The notes: generated by a model from the letters alone, not told the origin. DNA of 64,000 nucleotides from Tanypteryx hageni (GCA_028673005.1 CM054118.1:64289401-64353400); one strand, 5' to 3'; counted from the first letter of the stretch, positions 45,311 to 58,791 are shown. Numbers and translations are program-made.

Positions 45311-48280
45311 AATGAACCGATCACGAAAATTTCCAGTTTTCTCTCAAGAAATAAAGGCACGCTGCGGGCGCACGTGATTTCGGGCATCAAAAAGCAGCAG
45401 TTTGGTGACATCTTTTCCTGCAACCTCGTGGCTTTTTCCACGGTGGCCATCGAGGCTTTTCTACAATGTCCACCAAGTTGTCGGAGGCCATATGAACGGA
45501 AAGAAAACGAAAAGCGAAATTTCCACCCATGATATCGGCAATGCGAGGACATTGCGCCCAAATGTCGCACGCGAGGGGCAGCGCGTGTCGACCGTAAAAA
45601 AATCCCGAAACGCGCTCTCGTTAGTTATAGCGGGCGGCGTTAGATGGCACTGAAGAAAGAGAGAGAGAGAGAGAGAGAACCCGCCATTCGGAGACATGAC
45701 CACAAAAATATCGGATATATAACGCGTGGAGGCGGACGTAGATATTAAATGGGCCACGGACGATGGCCATTCTAATCACTTGACAACACAGAGAGGAGAA
45801 GACGTAGGGGAGAAAGGGCGAAGAGGCAGGGAAGGAGGAAACGGTCGCAGCGGTTAGAAAACATTCGGGCTTAGCGAACGCTTTTTTTTTGTTTTACAAC
45901 ATAGCGATGACATGCAATGATTTAAAGCGGGAGGTGCTGCATTTGCCGCGAGGTGATGTCACGCACCGCTGAGCGGAAGGGAGAAGGGAGGGAGTGGCCC
46001 TCCAGGTGCCGCAGATGGGAGAGTGGCGACGCCCTGCGGAGGAGAACAGAAGCTCTTTCGAAGGTGAACGGATGCGAGGTTCGGAGGGCTGCGTTTGAAA
46101 TGTGAAGGAAGGAGGACAAACGAAACACTCGGGGGAAATAAGATAAAAGTAAAATGGAGAGGGAAATAGACAAAGGACACGATGAGATGAATAGAAAGGT
46201 GAGAAGATATTAGAACTGAAACTGCGTTTGAGTGGTCAACACGATCATTGACCTCCTCCATAGGGTGGTAAAAGTATGAGATTGGTCTAAAAAGAAACAA
46301 TAATTGTGAACTGGACCGGAATTTAATTTATTGCTTCCTAAGCCAATATGCTGGAAAGATTCAAACAGGATCCAATGCATATTCAGGTAAATATATAACA
46401 GCCATCAGATATAAACAACAGAAAGTATGAGATCTATATCATAAGCTTTCCGTATTTTCTCTCTGCAGCCCGGAAACAAACTTTGTCACGCACAAAAGCC
46501 ATAACTGATGAAATACTGGCAATTCAATAAATATTGTGTGCGTTAATAATCAGATTTTGTTTATGAAAGTTTAATGCAATGGTTACATTTTAATGCGGAA
46601 GGTGAAGCAAGTATCCTTGTACAGAGGACCATTTTGAATTTCATATGAAAACGACTGCTCAATACCATAAAATTGTTAAGTTTTTCCCTGCGGACTGCTA
46701 AAAAATATATAATATATTTCTGAAGAACTAATAGAACTCGGATTTTTGTTGCGAATTTGGAATTTAAAATTCAATCTTCAGAAAATAACACAGCCAATTC
46801 ATAACTTTAAAATACCATTATTTGGCGTCAATCGAGCAGACGGAATTCTGCTCAGGAGCGGAAAAATGTCTCGAACCAGCCTTCATTTAGACTCATTAGG
46901 CATGTCCTTCCGATTGGTCGCGGTCCTCATTCTGTAAAAGTTTGGTCTTGACCAAATTGTACAAGATCCACTTTTGAATCCAAATGTGGGTAGGTGGAAT
47001 TGCTCCTTAGGTGGCTTCGATGAGCATTTTAGGAATTGAATTTTTTTTCCAGCAGAAATTTTCTTTTCAAATCTCGAATACGATAGATTTTTCGATCATT
47101 CATCTGGCAATAATAATGCCACAGCTCTAAATAATTGCCATGCTTATATTCTTCTTGTCAGTGGTTATATGCCCAGTTAATAATTCAATGCAGCTACGGA
47201 TAAATAATCAAATGAAAAAGTGAATAAGTGAACAGAAAGGCTGGTGCTGATAAATATAATGATTCAATCGGGAGTCTGATATTTGATGAATGGGTGTAAG
47301 AGACAATTTTGACAAATTATTCGTAGTGCGTGTTTTCCTCCTGAATATTAGTTTAAGTGAATCAGAGTTTGGTGCCATGACCTAGCAAAACCACAAAATG
47401 GAGAAATGGTTGCGGCTCATCTTGAGAGGGAAATATTATTAAGGTAACGTAAGAAAATGAAATTAATCTTGCAATAGCAGTAAAATGGAGTTTATGAAAC
47501 TGTTGAGGGCGCAATCTTAATTTAGTTGCTCGACTACTGCCTGTAAATGGGAATAAATCATAAATGGGCGTTTAGAATCAGTTCTAATTCAATTCGAAAT
47601 CCATTTCAATGCATTAACTGGTTCCTCTTGTAATTAATTATTTTTTCAATCACCCGGCGAAGTGTTCACGGGAGAGAGGACATATCTTTAATAACATGGC
47701 TAATAGTAATAAGTTTTTATTTCGAGGTTGCTAGAAAAGGTTAAGCATTGGAATTTTATTTTATGATGGAGAATCCTTTTTATATGCTACAATATATTAT
47801 ATTTATTAAATGATACCAGAATAAAAAACCCGCGTTACAGGAAACTATCCACGTCTAGAAAAGCCATCAAAAAGTTCTTGCGAAATGTAATCTTAACAAA
47901 ATATAAGGAACTGTAAGCTCAATGAAAAATAAAGAAACCCCCTAAAAACCATAAAAAAAAAACAATAAAATGGAAGTACTCACATGCATACATTTTATTA
48001 TTTTTATGGTTATTAGGAGGCTTCTTCATTCGTCATTAATTATAACCATAGGGCTATTTTATTACCCTTTTTCTCTGTAAGTTAAAATTTAATTCACCTA
48101 GTAATAAAACGAAAATGAAATAATTTTTCCACAGAAAATGAGTCAGGAAGCAATGAAACACACACATACACTATGTAATTAGGAATATGATTGGCAAGGA
48201 AAAAGTTAAAGAGAGTCAGGAAACAGGACGAAGGTCTCTAGATAAATAATAATAATAATAATTAAAATAAATAAAGCGGA
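45311..48280. other. Unassigned stretch with GC-richer pockets
   Basis: 45360-45660 and 45930-46110 are GC- and CpG-richer and open in several frames without a domain. A GA microsatellite sits at 45655-45680. 46300-48280 is AT-rich with nothing recognised. Confidence 0.4.
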
Positions 48281-48288
48281 ACGTACCT

Positions 48289-48597
48289 TCACCTAAGAAA
48301 GTCGGCCATTATCACGGAAAATCTAAGAGATTCATTTCGAGGTTTGATGGGTTTGTGGAGGTTAGCCGTTTGATTGAGGTTGGCGACGTCGAATCCGCAT
48401 CGAAAACGAGTTCCGGTTTCCAAAGGCTTGCCCAGAAAAGAGCAATCGATCGAAAAGGGGTTTAACGAATCCGTGAAAAGATCATGACGTTGAGGTCGTG
48501 CGCCTAGTCGAGAAAATCGCTGTAGGAGAGGAGAGGCAAGATGTAGAAGGGTGAGCCTGTGATGAAATGAGTTTGAATAGACAAATAAGGCCTTCAC
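48289..48597 (-). other. GC-richer open stretch, very weak exon candidate
   Basis: The minus strand is open for 102 codons (includes TGTRFRCGFDVANLNQTANL) and ends next to a good donor-like AAGGTACGTT (about 48288). I recognise no family, and the amino acid composition is unremarkable. It may equally be chance. Confidence 0.15.
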
Positions 48598-51542
48598 AGA
48601 TAGGTTTTGGGTTATTAGGTTTTAGCTATCCATCACTAGGGATTTAATTGCTAACCAGACGGCAGTGAGGTGTGTCAGAGTTGAAGTTGACTGGTGATGA
48701 TTTAGGTTGTAGAGTTATCAATTCCAAGGTTATGGAGACCGGACTGGAAAAATGTTGCGCAATCGTGGGTCTAGGAAAGAATGTATGGAAATTTTAGTTT
48801 AGACTTTCGAAGCTATTAAGTGGTATTGTTTCGGAGAAAATTTAGCAATCATGAAGCATGAGAGAGAATCATGAGGGTCTTCTTTTACGCAGTGAGAAAT
48901 ATTAGTGCATTTCCTACTCTCAAGAATGATCCGAGGAGTGTACTTATTTTAGGAGTGATAATGAAACGGTTGAAAGAGATGTTAGTAACATTTTATGGTC
49001 CTTAGCAACTGTACCCATCCTATTCGACGTTTATATGGAAAAATATCAAACTAACAGCGAATCATGCTTGATATTTTCAATGAAATCTTTTTTCTTAACA
49101 GAGAACTATTGCCCGAGGAAAACTATTGCCGTGATTGAAAATTTTCCCTTACGGTAGCTGGTGTGCTGTTTAACTAACAATGGTTTCGAAAACTATTTTT
49201 TAACAGTTAGATTTAACGATAATAGTATATAATTCAAAGTTTTTGTCTTACTTCTAAAATGATAATATTGAACAATGTCGACATTGTTTATGTTGTGACT
49301 GTGAATTTTGATAGGCCTTTAGGAGGAATTATCGGCGAAGAGTTGAGCAGAAGTTCCAGGAACTGTTAGCAGCTCGCGTTTGAGGGATTTCGTAGAGTTG
49401 GATGTCGTGATAATGTCAATACATCTGTTAGTTTGAGATGAGAAATTCACAAGTAAAGAAAGGGAGAGAGGGACGAGAGGAGGGGTCAGTAGAAAGAGTG
49501 AAGAGAGAAAGAAATTAAACATTGGCGAGTTGAGGGAAAGGAAGAGAGAATGAAAATAAGGTATAAAAAAGAAGAAAATGAGTTAATGAGAGGTTGAAGA
49601 GAGACAGAAAGAAAGAAATGAAAGATAGGATAATAATAATTTTATTTTAAGGAACGCGGGATGCTTTTCAAGTATTAAATAAACGGAAAAAATAGTTTAT
49701 TTGTGCTACCTCTAAATGCTGTTAGTTAATACTGTCAGTGAAACCAATAAAATAGTCATTAACTAAATTAATGTACGGAAGTTTTAGAGGACAGAAAAAA
49801 TGGAATTCAAACAATATGTATATATTTTAATACAAAAAGCACGAAAATAATATTCGGAAGAGCGGTAATTTTTATTTTATATAAAAGCGGACTGACAATA
49901 AAAATGTATTAAACAGTATTAAAGATAAATTAGGAAACAAAGCGGCACTCAATATTAAATTAAACCTTCAAAAACTCAAATAAAAAATTACCAGGAGACG
50001 AATCCGTCGCGACAAATCCCACGTCAACCAGAAAAGAAACCTTTCTTCCTGCCAGCGTTTCTTTTGCAGTGACTCTCCATCTGAGAGCTGCGCCTTCTGC
50101 CATAACTTCTTCGGAAACTCACGTAGGAAGTGAAAGGAGAGAGGAAAAGAGGGGAGACGAGAGAAATAGAGGAATAAGGAAGGAGAGAGAGAGAGTAAGG
50201 GGAGTGAATATGGTCCGAAATTTCCAGAGAAGGCGTAGTGAGAAGCGAATGAGGAGGGAATAGTCTGCTGAGAGGGCTGCATGGTTTTCATCTACGTGAC
50301 CAAGTTGCTAATAATTACCGCCGCTTTGCATTCCGGACTGACCCACTTAAGCCTTTAATCTTTATTACAATCAACATTTAAATCGACCCACATAATACTA
50401 GCGAGACCTCGTTCTATATTGCCTAAACATTTTGGTCGGGTGGTCTATCCGCCGGAGGGAAACTGAAAGAATAATAAACATCTCCTCGATATTCGTGACA
50501 CTCATAAATTATCGCCATGCATTCTGATTTTGCTTTTTTGAGAAATTCTACCAGATCCTTCTTTCCGATTCTGTCTGCTTCGTTAAACCTATTTGTTTGC
50601 AGATGGTTTGCTCAATAAACAGTCGAATAGATAAGATATGCCTCTCCCACAGCTACCAGTGATTTATAATGCATAATTTAATGAAAATAAAGTTAAAATA
50701 TCTTTAAAGGGACTGCGATCCTTTCTCCCCTTATATGTAGCTTAAACACTCTGTGCTATATTCCAGTCCATCTAGTATAAAAGAATATACATGGCCTGCC
50801 TTCGCTATGAGTCTCGTTGATTATTTGTGGCCTAGAAATGATAGCGTCTCATTGAGATAACTGCCTCGTAAAATTCATTCATCGTGCAATTAATTGTGCG
50901 TTGAAACCCGGCCATGAAGTATTTCAGCTATGAAATAAAATAAAAGTTATCAGGACCTAAGAATATCGGATTTTTGACCGCAGACATTTGCATAAGATAA
51001 AATTTGGAGAATGTTCAGTTTTAAATAACATTGAAAATTCGTATTTTGTTTGAAATGCAAAAAATATATATGTTTATAAGGTTGTTGAGATGAGATCTTT
51101 TTCTATTTTTAGATTAAAATCCCGCCAGAATCTATTCACAAGCGTACACGACTAAATTAACCCAAGTAAGAAATTCTGAGGGAATTGCACGTTTAACACT
51201 GCGGTTAGGAGCAATGGTTCTCGTGTTAAGAAAGAATCATTCACTTGATAACACCACCCAGAGAATACTTTTAATTCAGCCATTCTTTAATTTTGTCTGT
51301 TTTTGAAGTGGAAAAATATTATGCCCATATATATTTGGTGGCGATGAATAGATTACATTAATCTATTCAGATATAAAGGAAGAAATAATATTGAAAGGAA
51401 ATAGCATAAACTGCTTATGGACATCTATTATAAGTGATATCAACTATTGATGAACGGAGCTTGAATGTGATTTTGTGCATTGTCTCAGAAGTATTTTTAT
51501 GTCAAAACTGCCCTGTTATTAATAACTTTTATATTAACTTCA

Positions 51543-51543
<1 letters not shown>
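48598..51543. other. Unassigned AT-rich stretch
   Basis: No gene recognised. 50100-50260 is purine-rich and produces the arginine/glutamate frame at 50069-50263. AAT repeats occur at 48247-48262 and TAATAATAATAA at 49631. Confidence 0.4.

Positions 51544-51606
<63 letters not shown>
51544..51606. repeat. TA microsatellite, left of MITE
   Basis: About 31 TA units without interruption. Confidence 0.95.
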
Positions 51607-51609
<3 letters not shown>

Positions 51610-51733
51610 CTTTTTTTCTAAAAAAGTTAAACGGTACACTTATCAAATTTGCGTACCAGTTATAGTGTGAAATATAAGATATTAACAAAACGACAGTTGT
51701 ATTAACCGGTACGCGTACTGGCCGAAAAAAGCC

Positions 51734-51736
<3 letters not shown>
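51605..51736. mobile_element. Small hAT-like MITE (132 bp) in a TA tract
   Basis: The left end TAGTGCTTTTTTTC and the inverse of the right end, CAGGGCTTTTTTCGG, are similar, and an inner GGTAC pair is also inverted (ACGGTAC / GTACGCGTACCGG). TA tracts lie on both sides, so any 8-bp duplication would read TATATATA and cannot be distinguished from the target. Confidence 0.5.

Positions 51737-51799
<63 letters not shown>
51737..51799. repeat. TA microsatellite, right of MITE
   Basis: About 31 TA units. Probably one TA array split by the MITE. Confidence 0.95.
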
Positions 51800-51802
<3 letters not shown>

Positions 51803-52890
51803 GTTCAGATGTCTTAAAGAATGACACATAACTTTTATATATTTAATATCTCTATTAAGTCAATAATTGAAATTAAATTTTTTATTTCAGTGCGTTTTAT
51901 ATAAATTATTAACATAAAAACTATAAATTTTTATTTTTTCACTTTTTATGCGCTTTATAAAAGTAATTGACTTAATACTTTTATTTATTTTATTATTTGA
52001 AATAATTTTCTTTATATATAATAGTTTCTATTCTAAAATTCCGTTGCAATCTATTCATATGCATTACTTTTTCATTTTCAATCTTCTCCTGTTAATATTA
52101 TCTTTTTGTTGCCCAATCGTTTCATTTCCTATACAATGTATCTTAGAATTTAGGTTTCATTTCCTATACAATGTATCTTAGAATTTAGGTTGACCTCATT
52201 CGTTTCTCCATAGCCAGTCAGAATCTCTTTATTGCTATCCTCATTATAGAAATGCAATACTATACATATACCTTCCACTATTTGAATATTTTAAAATAAT
52301 TTTAAAACTCTCTTACTTCATATAGCTAAAATTAACATGACAAATTTGGATATTGTATTGCATAATTTGTTTCCTTTTGTGACGCCATGAAATAGTACGA
52401 ACTCAAGGTATTTAATCTCTTTCATCACACGTACTCTTTCATATTGTGCTTATGTATTCCGTTCTTGACATATTTACCGATGGAACCCGCAATTTCAATC
52501 CCTCCATTACTTTCCGCGTGCAGCATGCGTCGTCCACTTCATTTGCTTACATAAATATGCCGAGTTTGAAAGTTCCTCTTTAATTTTGATACACATTCTC
52601 AAGAGTATCCTATTCGATTCTTCCAGCGCAGCCTCGATTCATATTTTAAAAATTGAGTGCAAAATGCTAGGTTGCCGTTTGAAGTTTTTCAAGACGGCGA
52701 ATTTTGATTTCATATTTGGTCTCTGTTGCTTCCTATAAATTAGTTTTGTAATTTATTTTGATTTCCTCTTTTCTATAGTTTTCAAACATCTCGTGTAAGA
52801 TCGACCACCTGGGAATCCAATACGGATCTATAATATAATTTTAAGTTTCTCTATTTCATTTTTTGTCGATTTTCGAAGTATACTCGTAAT
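51800..52890. other. Unassigned AT-rich stretch
   Basis: No gene. It holds a perfect 35-bp tandem duplication at 52120-52189. Confidence 0.45.
52120..52189. repeat. Perfect 35-bp tandem duplication
   Basis: The unit begins TTTCATTTCCTATACAATGT and ends TTAGAATTTAGG. The two copies are identical, so the event is recent or an assembly artefact. Confidence 0.95.
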
Positions 52891-53191
52891 CAGTGGCGGA
52901 TTTAGGGGGGGGGGGTCGCACATTGCGCGCGCCAGGGGCCCTGTGAAGTAAGGGTCCCCGAAAAAATGTCTCTTTATATTATCTCAGAAATATTAAATGT
53001 CTCGATTTAAAAATCAGTGGAACCTCTCTATGATTCCATAGAAAAACGATCGTTAAGAGGTGTCACAAAGGAGGGTAGCCGTTAGTAGCGGTTTCACTAT
53101 ATATTTAGATGGCAGGACCCCCGACTGCTTAGCGCCAGAGGCCCCCAAATGTTTAGCGCCAGGGGCCCCAGGAGGCATAAATCCGCCACTG
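52891..53191. mobile_element. Non-autonomous hAT-like element (301 bp)
   Basis: The ends are CAGTGGCGGATTTA and TAAATCCGCCACTG (plus 53178-53191), a perfect 14-bp inverted repeat. The flanking 8-mers CTCGTAAT (52883-52890) and TTCGTAAT (53192-53199) differ at one base. A G run and GCCAGGGGCCC blocks lie inside both ends. The ends resemble those of the 990-bp element at 13539. The frames at 53053-53262 and 53060-53248 are shadows. Confidence 0.9.
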
Positions 53192-53199
53192 TTCGTAAT

Positions 53200-54257
53200 G
53201 GTATTTTGCAGATTCATCCATAATTCTTGTATTGTTATAAACATATAGTAGATGTTATTCATGCATTACTACTGGTAACTTTAATCATTCAAAACATTTA
53301 TAATATCGGTATTATTCGCGATGGTAAAAATATTTTCCACTTTCCTGCTTTCATTCCTTCTCCTCTGCGTGCCATCTGATTATTAATCCTGGTGATTCTT
53401 ACATAAACCTTCTTTGCATTAGTCTACTTTTATTTACATAATTTTCTTACTTTATTAAGCTAATATTCCGACGCAGTGCCGTCATAATCATCTCATTATT
53501 AAAGCCCAATTATCAACACATTTTTTCCCTATAGTCACAAAGAATTCTATTTTCATATGTTACGTCACATTAAGCTTTATTTAAATTAAAAACAGTATTA
53601 ACAATATTGAAACTTACTTTAAACTTATAAAGATTTGCTAGCGGCTGCCGACATAAGGAGCCCACAGACGGTGAAGATGAAGACAATATGGAAAATGAAG
53701 AGGCATGCGTTTGATATGACCGAAAAAAAGTGAGAGGTTGCTAAAATTCAGACTCTTAATAACGTTTCTTTCCATTGAGTAACTAATATTGTCTTTTAAA
53801 TACCGATTAAGTCGCACAATATGGTGTAATTGTCTAGCCCTTCATCAAATTTAACAAAACAGTATTTCTCTAAAAATTGCCTCAAAATGGTTATCAAATT
53901 AACATAACATCAAACTACAAGACAAGTTACATTTTTAATTGTAATATAGCATAATGTTGTTGTTATGTTACTTTATTATTTTACTTTAACTAGTATAGAG
54001 CCCGCAGTTCTACTGCGGGAAACTTTGAGAAGCGTCAAAAAATATTATGATAAACGAAGAACAAACAGAAAAAATGAACCAAACGTCAGGAGAGAGTGGC
54101 AAAATGTGGAACAAACAAATGAGAACAAAGATAAAACCGTGAAGACGAACCGTAACCAACGAAGAATAAAGAGAAAAAGAATAGCCAAACGTCGATAGTG
54201 TGACAAACCATTTAATTACAATGCCTTACAACAAATAAATACATTTACCGCCACTTC
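53200..54257. other. Unassigned stretch
   Basis: No gene. A perfect hairpin CCCGCAGTTCTACTGCGGG is at 54001-54019, after CTAGTATAGAG. The lysine/arginine-rich frame at 53965-54198 follows it without a domain. Confidence 0.4.
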
Positions 54258-54690
54258 TTGTTTTCTCCCTATCTCTCTCTTCCTCCCATTCTTTCTCCCT
54301 CTCTCTCTCTCTTCCATCCTACCATTCTCTCTCTCTCTCTCTCTCTCTCTTTGTCTCTTCCTTCCTCCCACTTTCTCTCTCCCTCCCCCTTATCTTTCTT
54401 CCTTCCACACATTCTCTCTTCCTCTCTCTCTCTCCCTTCCTCCCCTCTCTCTTCCTTCCTCCCATTTTCTCTCTCTCTTACTCCCCTCTCTCTCTTCCTT
54501 CCTCCCATTCTCTCTTCCTGTCCCTCTCCTCTCTCTTCCTTCCTCCCATTATCTCTCCCTGTCTCTCTCCCTTCTCATTCTCTCTCTCAGTCTCTCCCTT
54601 CCTCCCATTCTCTCCCTTCCTTCCCCCATTCTCCCTCTCTCTCTCTCTCCCTTACTCCCATTCTCCATCTCCCTCTCTCTCTCCCTTACC
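54258..54690. repeat. Polypyrimidine tract (CT-rich, about 430 bp)
   Basis: Nearly every base is C or T, in CTCTCT runs and CCTTCCTCCCATT-type units of about 30-40 bp that recur many times (for example CTTCCTTCCTCCCA). The 146-codon serine/leucine/proline frame is an artefact. Confidence 0.95.
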
Positions 54691-55302
54691 CTTGCTAGTC
54701 TTTTAATACTTATTTGAAAATGAAGTAATAGCTTGTTATGCCACCTCTTATTTACATGGATAACTAACCGACCTTGAGTTCATTTCAATGTCATAGACTT
54801 ACGATATTGAGTTTGGCAACAATATCGGTCGCCATGGAAAGAAAAACTTTTTCATTAAAAAAACTCGAGATTTTGTAGTTTAAAGCTCAATTTCGGAAAA
54901 AATCGATCCGTATTTGAAATTTTACCTTAGGAAAATGAAACTTCATCATTTTCTTCGTCCTCGAGTTTAAGTCCTGACCTTGTACGATGATTTTTTGTAA
55001 TTTTAATGTACAAATGAAAAATAGTCTACACTCATCTCCATGTTTTTAAATGTGAAAAATTAAAACAAAAAATATTTATTAAAAAATAAATTGGTAGATT
55101 AAATGTTTTAAAACCAATTTACCCCCTTATACTCTTTATTGCGGATAAAATTACACATTTCACTTGTCTCTAGGTTATGTAGTTTTTGAGTTATAGATAC
55201 ATACTTATACTTGATCGGACACCGCCTCAGACACTAAATTATTTTTATATATAGTATGATATGATGTACTTCCTTTAATATCTTGGTTTAATTTTATTTT
55301 TA
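54691..55302. other. Unassigned AT-rich stretch
   Basis: No gene. Style resembles retroelement UTR sequence (GTTTTTGAGTTATAGATACA) but there is no second copy in the window. Confidence 0.4.
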
Positions 55303-56208
55303 GGCGTTCTTTACCAGCAAAGCGGTAGTAGCAGAACGCCTTATGGGCACGCCTCGTCCGTCCGTCTGTCGTAACTGTCATCTTCTAAACCCCTAGTCGG
55401 ATTTTAATTAAATTAAATAGGAGTGATTCTTATTACAATTTATCCCCTAATTGTGTTTTTGAACTGCATCAGCCAAGAAACAATTAAACACCATAAATTT
55501 CTTTCCCTAGCTCTTATATGATGTATAAGATATAGATAAAAACATGTATTCAGCTTAGGTTTACTATAGGACCCCGTCGCATCTACCACCACCAGTTGAA
55601 AATTTGTTAAGTTGCCTTAAACAACAAATGACTAACGTTCATATAAATAAACATGGCTTCCATATGACTTTAGTATGCAAGTTATTGCTTGACTTATCAC
55701 CTTTATTTATATGTTTCATTAGTTCAACTTATGTATTAAACTGTTGTTATAGTTTGAAGATTATATTTTATTTATTGTTGTAACAGAAAATGAAACATCC
55801 GATTTCATTTTGTAGGAAAAAACCCGCGGATCCACGTAGTAAAGCTGCTCCATTTATTCGAACAGAGGACTTCATTTGCGACAAAGAAGTCCGCGAGACC
55901 ACATAATTACGGGTTATAATTGCGGAGATAAAAATTCGAGGAAAATCCCTAGCAAAAACATCACATATTTTGTTTACATCGATCCCTAAGGCTGTTCTCT
56001 CGGCAAGCAACAATTTTTCTCTTCCTAGCTCTCATGGTAAGTTATAAAATTTGCCGTAAAACAGTCCGCGAGACCACATAATTACGACTTTAATTTCGGG
56101 TATGAAAATTCAGGAAACTTTCGATGCCGTTTTGTACGTATTTCCCATAAAGAACGCCTTTGAAATCTCTGTGTATTCCATTTATGGAACATACTTTTCC
56201 ATCTTGTT
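55303..56208 (+). repeat. Repeat B, copy 2
   Basis: It aligns with 23941-24653 at both ends. It starts GGCGTTCTTTACCAGCAAAG, and TAAAGAACGCC at 56148-56158 is the exact inverse of its first 11 bases. A further AGAACGCC at 55339-55346 makes a start-proximal hairpin. About 290 bp in the middle (55545-55840) has no counterpart in copy 1. The minus frame 56013-55768 is not a gene. Confidence 0.75.
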
Positions 56209-58765
56209 ACATAATCTTATGCCACCATATTTATTTTTTTAATCGCTTTCAGGGAATTTCAATGTTAAATCATTTATTTTGCAAAACAAAACGTAAGAAA
56301 ATAACTATTTAAAAATTCCACTTTATTAAACAAAGATACGACCCAGGTTTCGATGTAATTTTTACACAGTTATTTTGTTGTGCGTTGTTTTGTATTGTGG
56401 AATTCCGCAAAATTAAGGCTTCCGTAGCGAATGGTAGTTTATTTTTCAATTAAGCTGCTCATAATTAGCCTGTTTATATAATGAATTCATAGATACAAAG
56501 AGTATCGTTTGGAACATTGAAAGTTTTCCTAAAAGAATAAAAGAAGTGGTACGGATTGTTGCAAGTATTTTTCTCTTAAAAAAGATCTGCCTCTTATTTT
56601 CCCTGTTTGTTGTATTTCGAAGTGTCTTGAAGAAGTATATCGAACATTATGTGTTTATCCCATTTAAATTCTTACCACAGGTCTTTTGGAATATTACATA
56701 TTCCTACATTATATTATCTGCTTGAATGCTTAAGGCGAACCGATGTGTCATGCAGAAACTAGTTTCACTAAGATTACGACATAATTCAGATTGAAACTGG
56801 CCGGTAAGAAATCCGTTACAAATCGGCGCCTTTAATTATTCAAAGATGCGGAGAAGTGAAAATTTTCCACGGATTGTCACGCCCATTAGCGAACGGACAA
56901 CGAGGCATGAAACGCGAAAGCTTCGGCTCGCGTCAGAATGCGAACGCCGCGCAGACTAAGGCGCCACCGCCTCAGCTCTCACTTCGCAGTTCCCCCCTTT
57001 TAAAGTCATATTAGCGGAATCATAAATAATTCAAGATGAGTTCGAGATGGAAATAATGGATCGGATGGGGGAAGTAGGAAAATCCAGATGAGTAGAAGGA
57101 AAAGCCTAGAGGGATGAAACGCTACGATATAAAAAAATGGGATGCGGGTGATAATGGAATGGAAAGCATAGAATGTCCTCCTAAGGCGCGGTCTTTTAAA
57201 TTTAATAGAGTGGATAATGAGATGATTACCTCGAGGAAGAGAGGGATTAGAGTACCTGAGAATTTCTTGTTTGAAACAAAAAAAAGGGGGAAAGAAAGGA
57301 AGTGGAAGTTGAAGGAAGGATAGATTGAGTCGGAAAAATACATTCGTTACGCAAAATAATCGTAGCGAGTGATTGATTGATGGATCGAATAATCAATCAA
57401 ATTAATGAACAAAAGAGAATGAAGATTTTATTGCTCAAAAGAAATAGAAAAAGAAGTTCCAGAAGGTGAGGTGTTCTTCTCATCACGAGAAAATAATTGG
57501 AAAAGTGTTTGAAGGGAATAATAGAGCGAAAAAGTCCTTACACAATGGTAGATAAGGAAACTGAGACAATCATTCTTGCCGATCATCATGATGTCTTGAG
57601 AGTTAATTTCACAAATTTACGGTCAATATATGACATGAATAAGTATTCTCATGACATTGTGCTATTTTAAAATATTATTTCCGTAAATTCTCTCCTTTAA
57701 AAACAGAGGATAAATAATAGTTTAACAACGTCAAAGGCTAGAGTAATAAAGTAATACCAGCTTAATATCCCTCACATTTCTATATATTTGATCGATTCTG
57801 TCGAATTGTAGTAAACTGCATAAAATTTCCGATAATTTCTCTTAAACAGGTTTAACGATTCCCATTCTCAGACTTGCTCTGTATCGGAAAATTTAGAAGA
57901 AAAACTAAATCATGTCACGATGTAAGCTTTCGTCCTTATCCTCCATTCCTCCCTCTCCTCATACCTGTCCCTCGCCTCCTCTCTTTCTCTCTGTTCTTTC
58001 TTCCTTTCCATTTCTTATTCCACCAGATGACCTTGATGACGTGTGCGAATTTCCTCTGTCTCATCTGGCTCGACCATTACCGAGAATTTGTACACGAGCA
58101 TGTTTAAGGAGTGTTAGCATCGATTGCCTAACCGTTGTAATGATTGCCAGTATTCGTCCGCAACTAATATCTTCTTAGTGGGCATTACTTCCGCCTACTA
58201 AATGGAATACTCGTGTCGAGGTAATATCTTCATATCACGCGCTGTTTAAAACTTTACGCGCATGTTGGTGCAATCACTTGCAAATGCTTCAAATTCTCGA
58301 GATAACACAATGTCGCATTTCCTGATCAAGCACATGCTTAGTATGGCTTACCGAATCTTCGTATTTGGCCGGTAACACGCGTACTTGACGAAGGAAACCA
58401 TTTTACCAGTTTAGCCACAGTTTCTTGCGCAAAAGAGACATTCTCGGTTACGCTGCATGATTTCGTATCTAAAATTAATAAAATGCAAAAATCGACGGAT
58501 GTTGTCGACATAATAGGCCTGCCGAGTACAATTCACATCTCACCTTCAAATCCACTGTTTCGGCGATTGTTAAATACATCTACATACAGAATTGGATCCA
58601 CACTTGACACGCGCACTAAAACGATAAACAGCAGCCAGTTGCTCCAAATCATAACGGGTTCCATTTTTATTACCTTCTGACATTAATTTCAGAAAGAATT
58701 ACGCAGACGTAGGCAAAAAACAACCATGCCACGCCATAAAACATCACGATACGCTCGAGATTTTT
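56209..58765. other. Unassigned stretch
   Basis: No gene. 56860-57000 is GC-richer. 57010-57320 is purine-rich with overlapping frames (57114-57323, and 57343-57122 minus) and no domain. 57940-58030 is pyrimidine-rich. Confidence 0.4.
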
Positions 58766-58791
58766 AGCGCGTTTCATTTTATAAACGCGCT
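58766..58791. repeat. Perfect 9-bp-stem hairpin
   Basis: AGCGCGTTT and AAACGCGCT face each other across 8 bases. It is followed by CTTTCTGTCCGTTTGTGCAA, so it probably marks the end of a repeat family with no other copy here. Confidence 0.7.

Noticed and set aside
54258..54698. 146-codon serine/proline/leucine frame
   Set aside because: It is produced by a polypyrimidine tract, with an arginine/glutamate mirror on the other strand.
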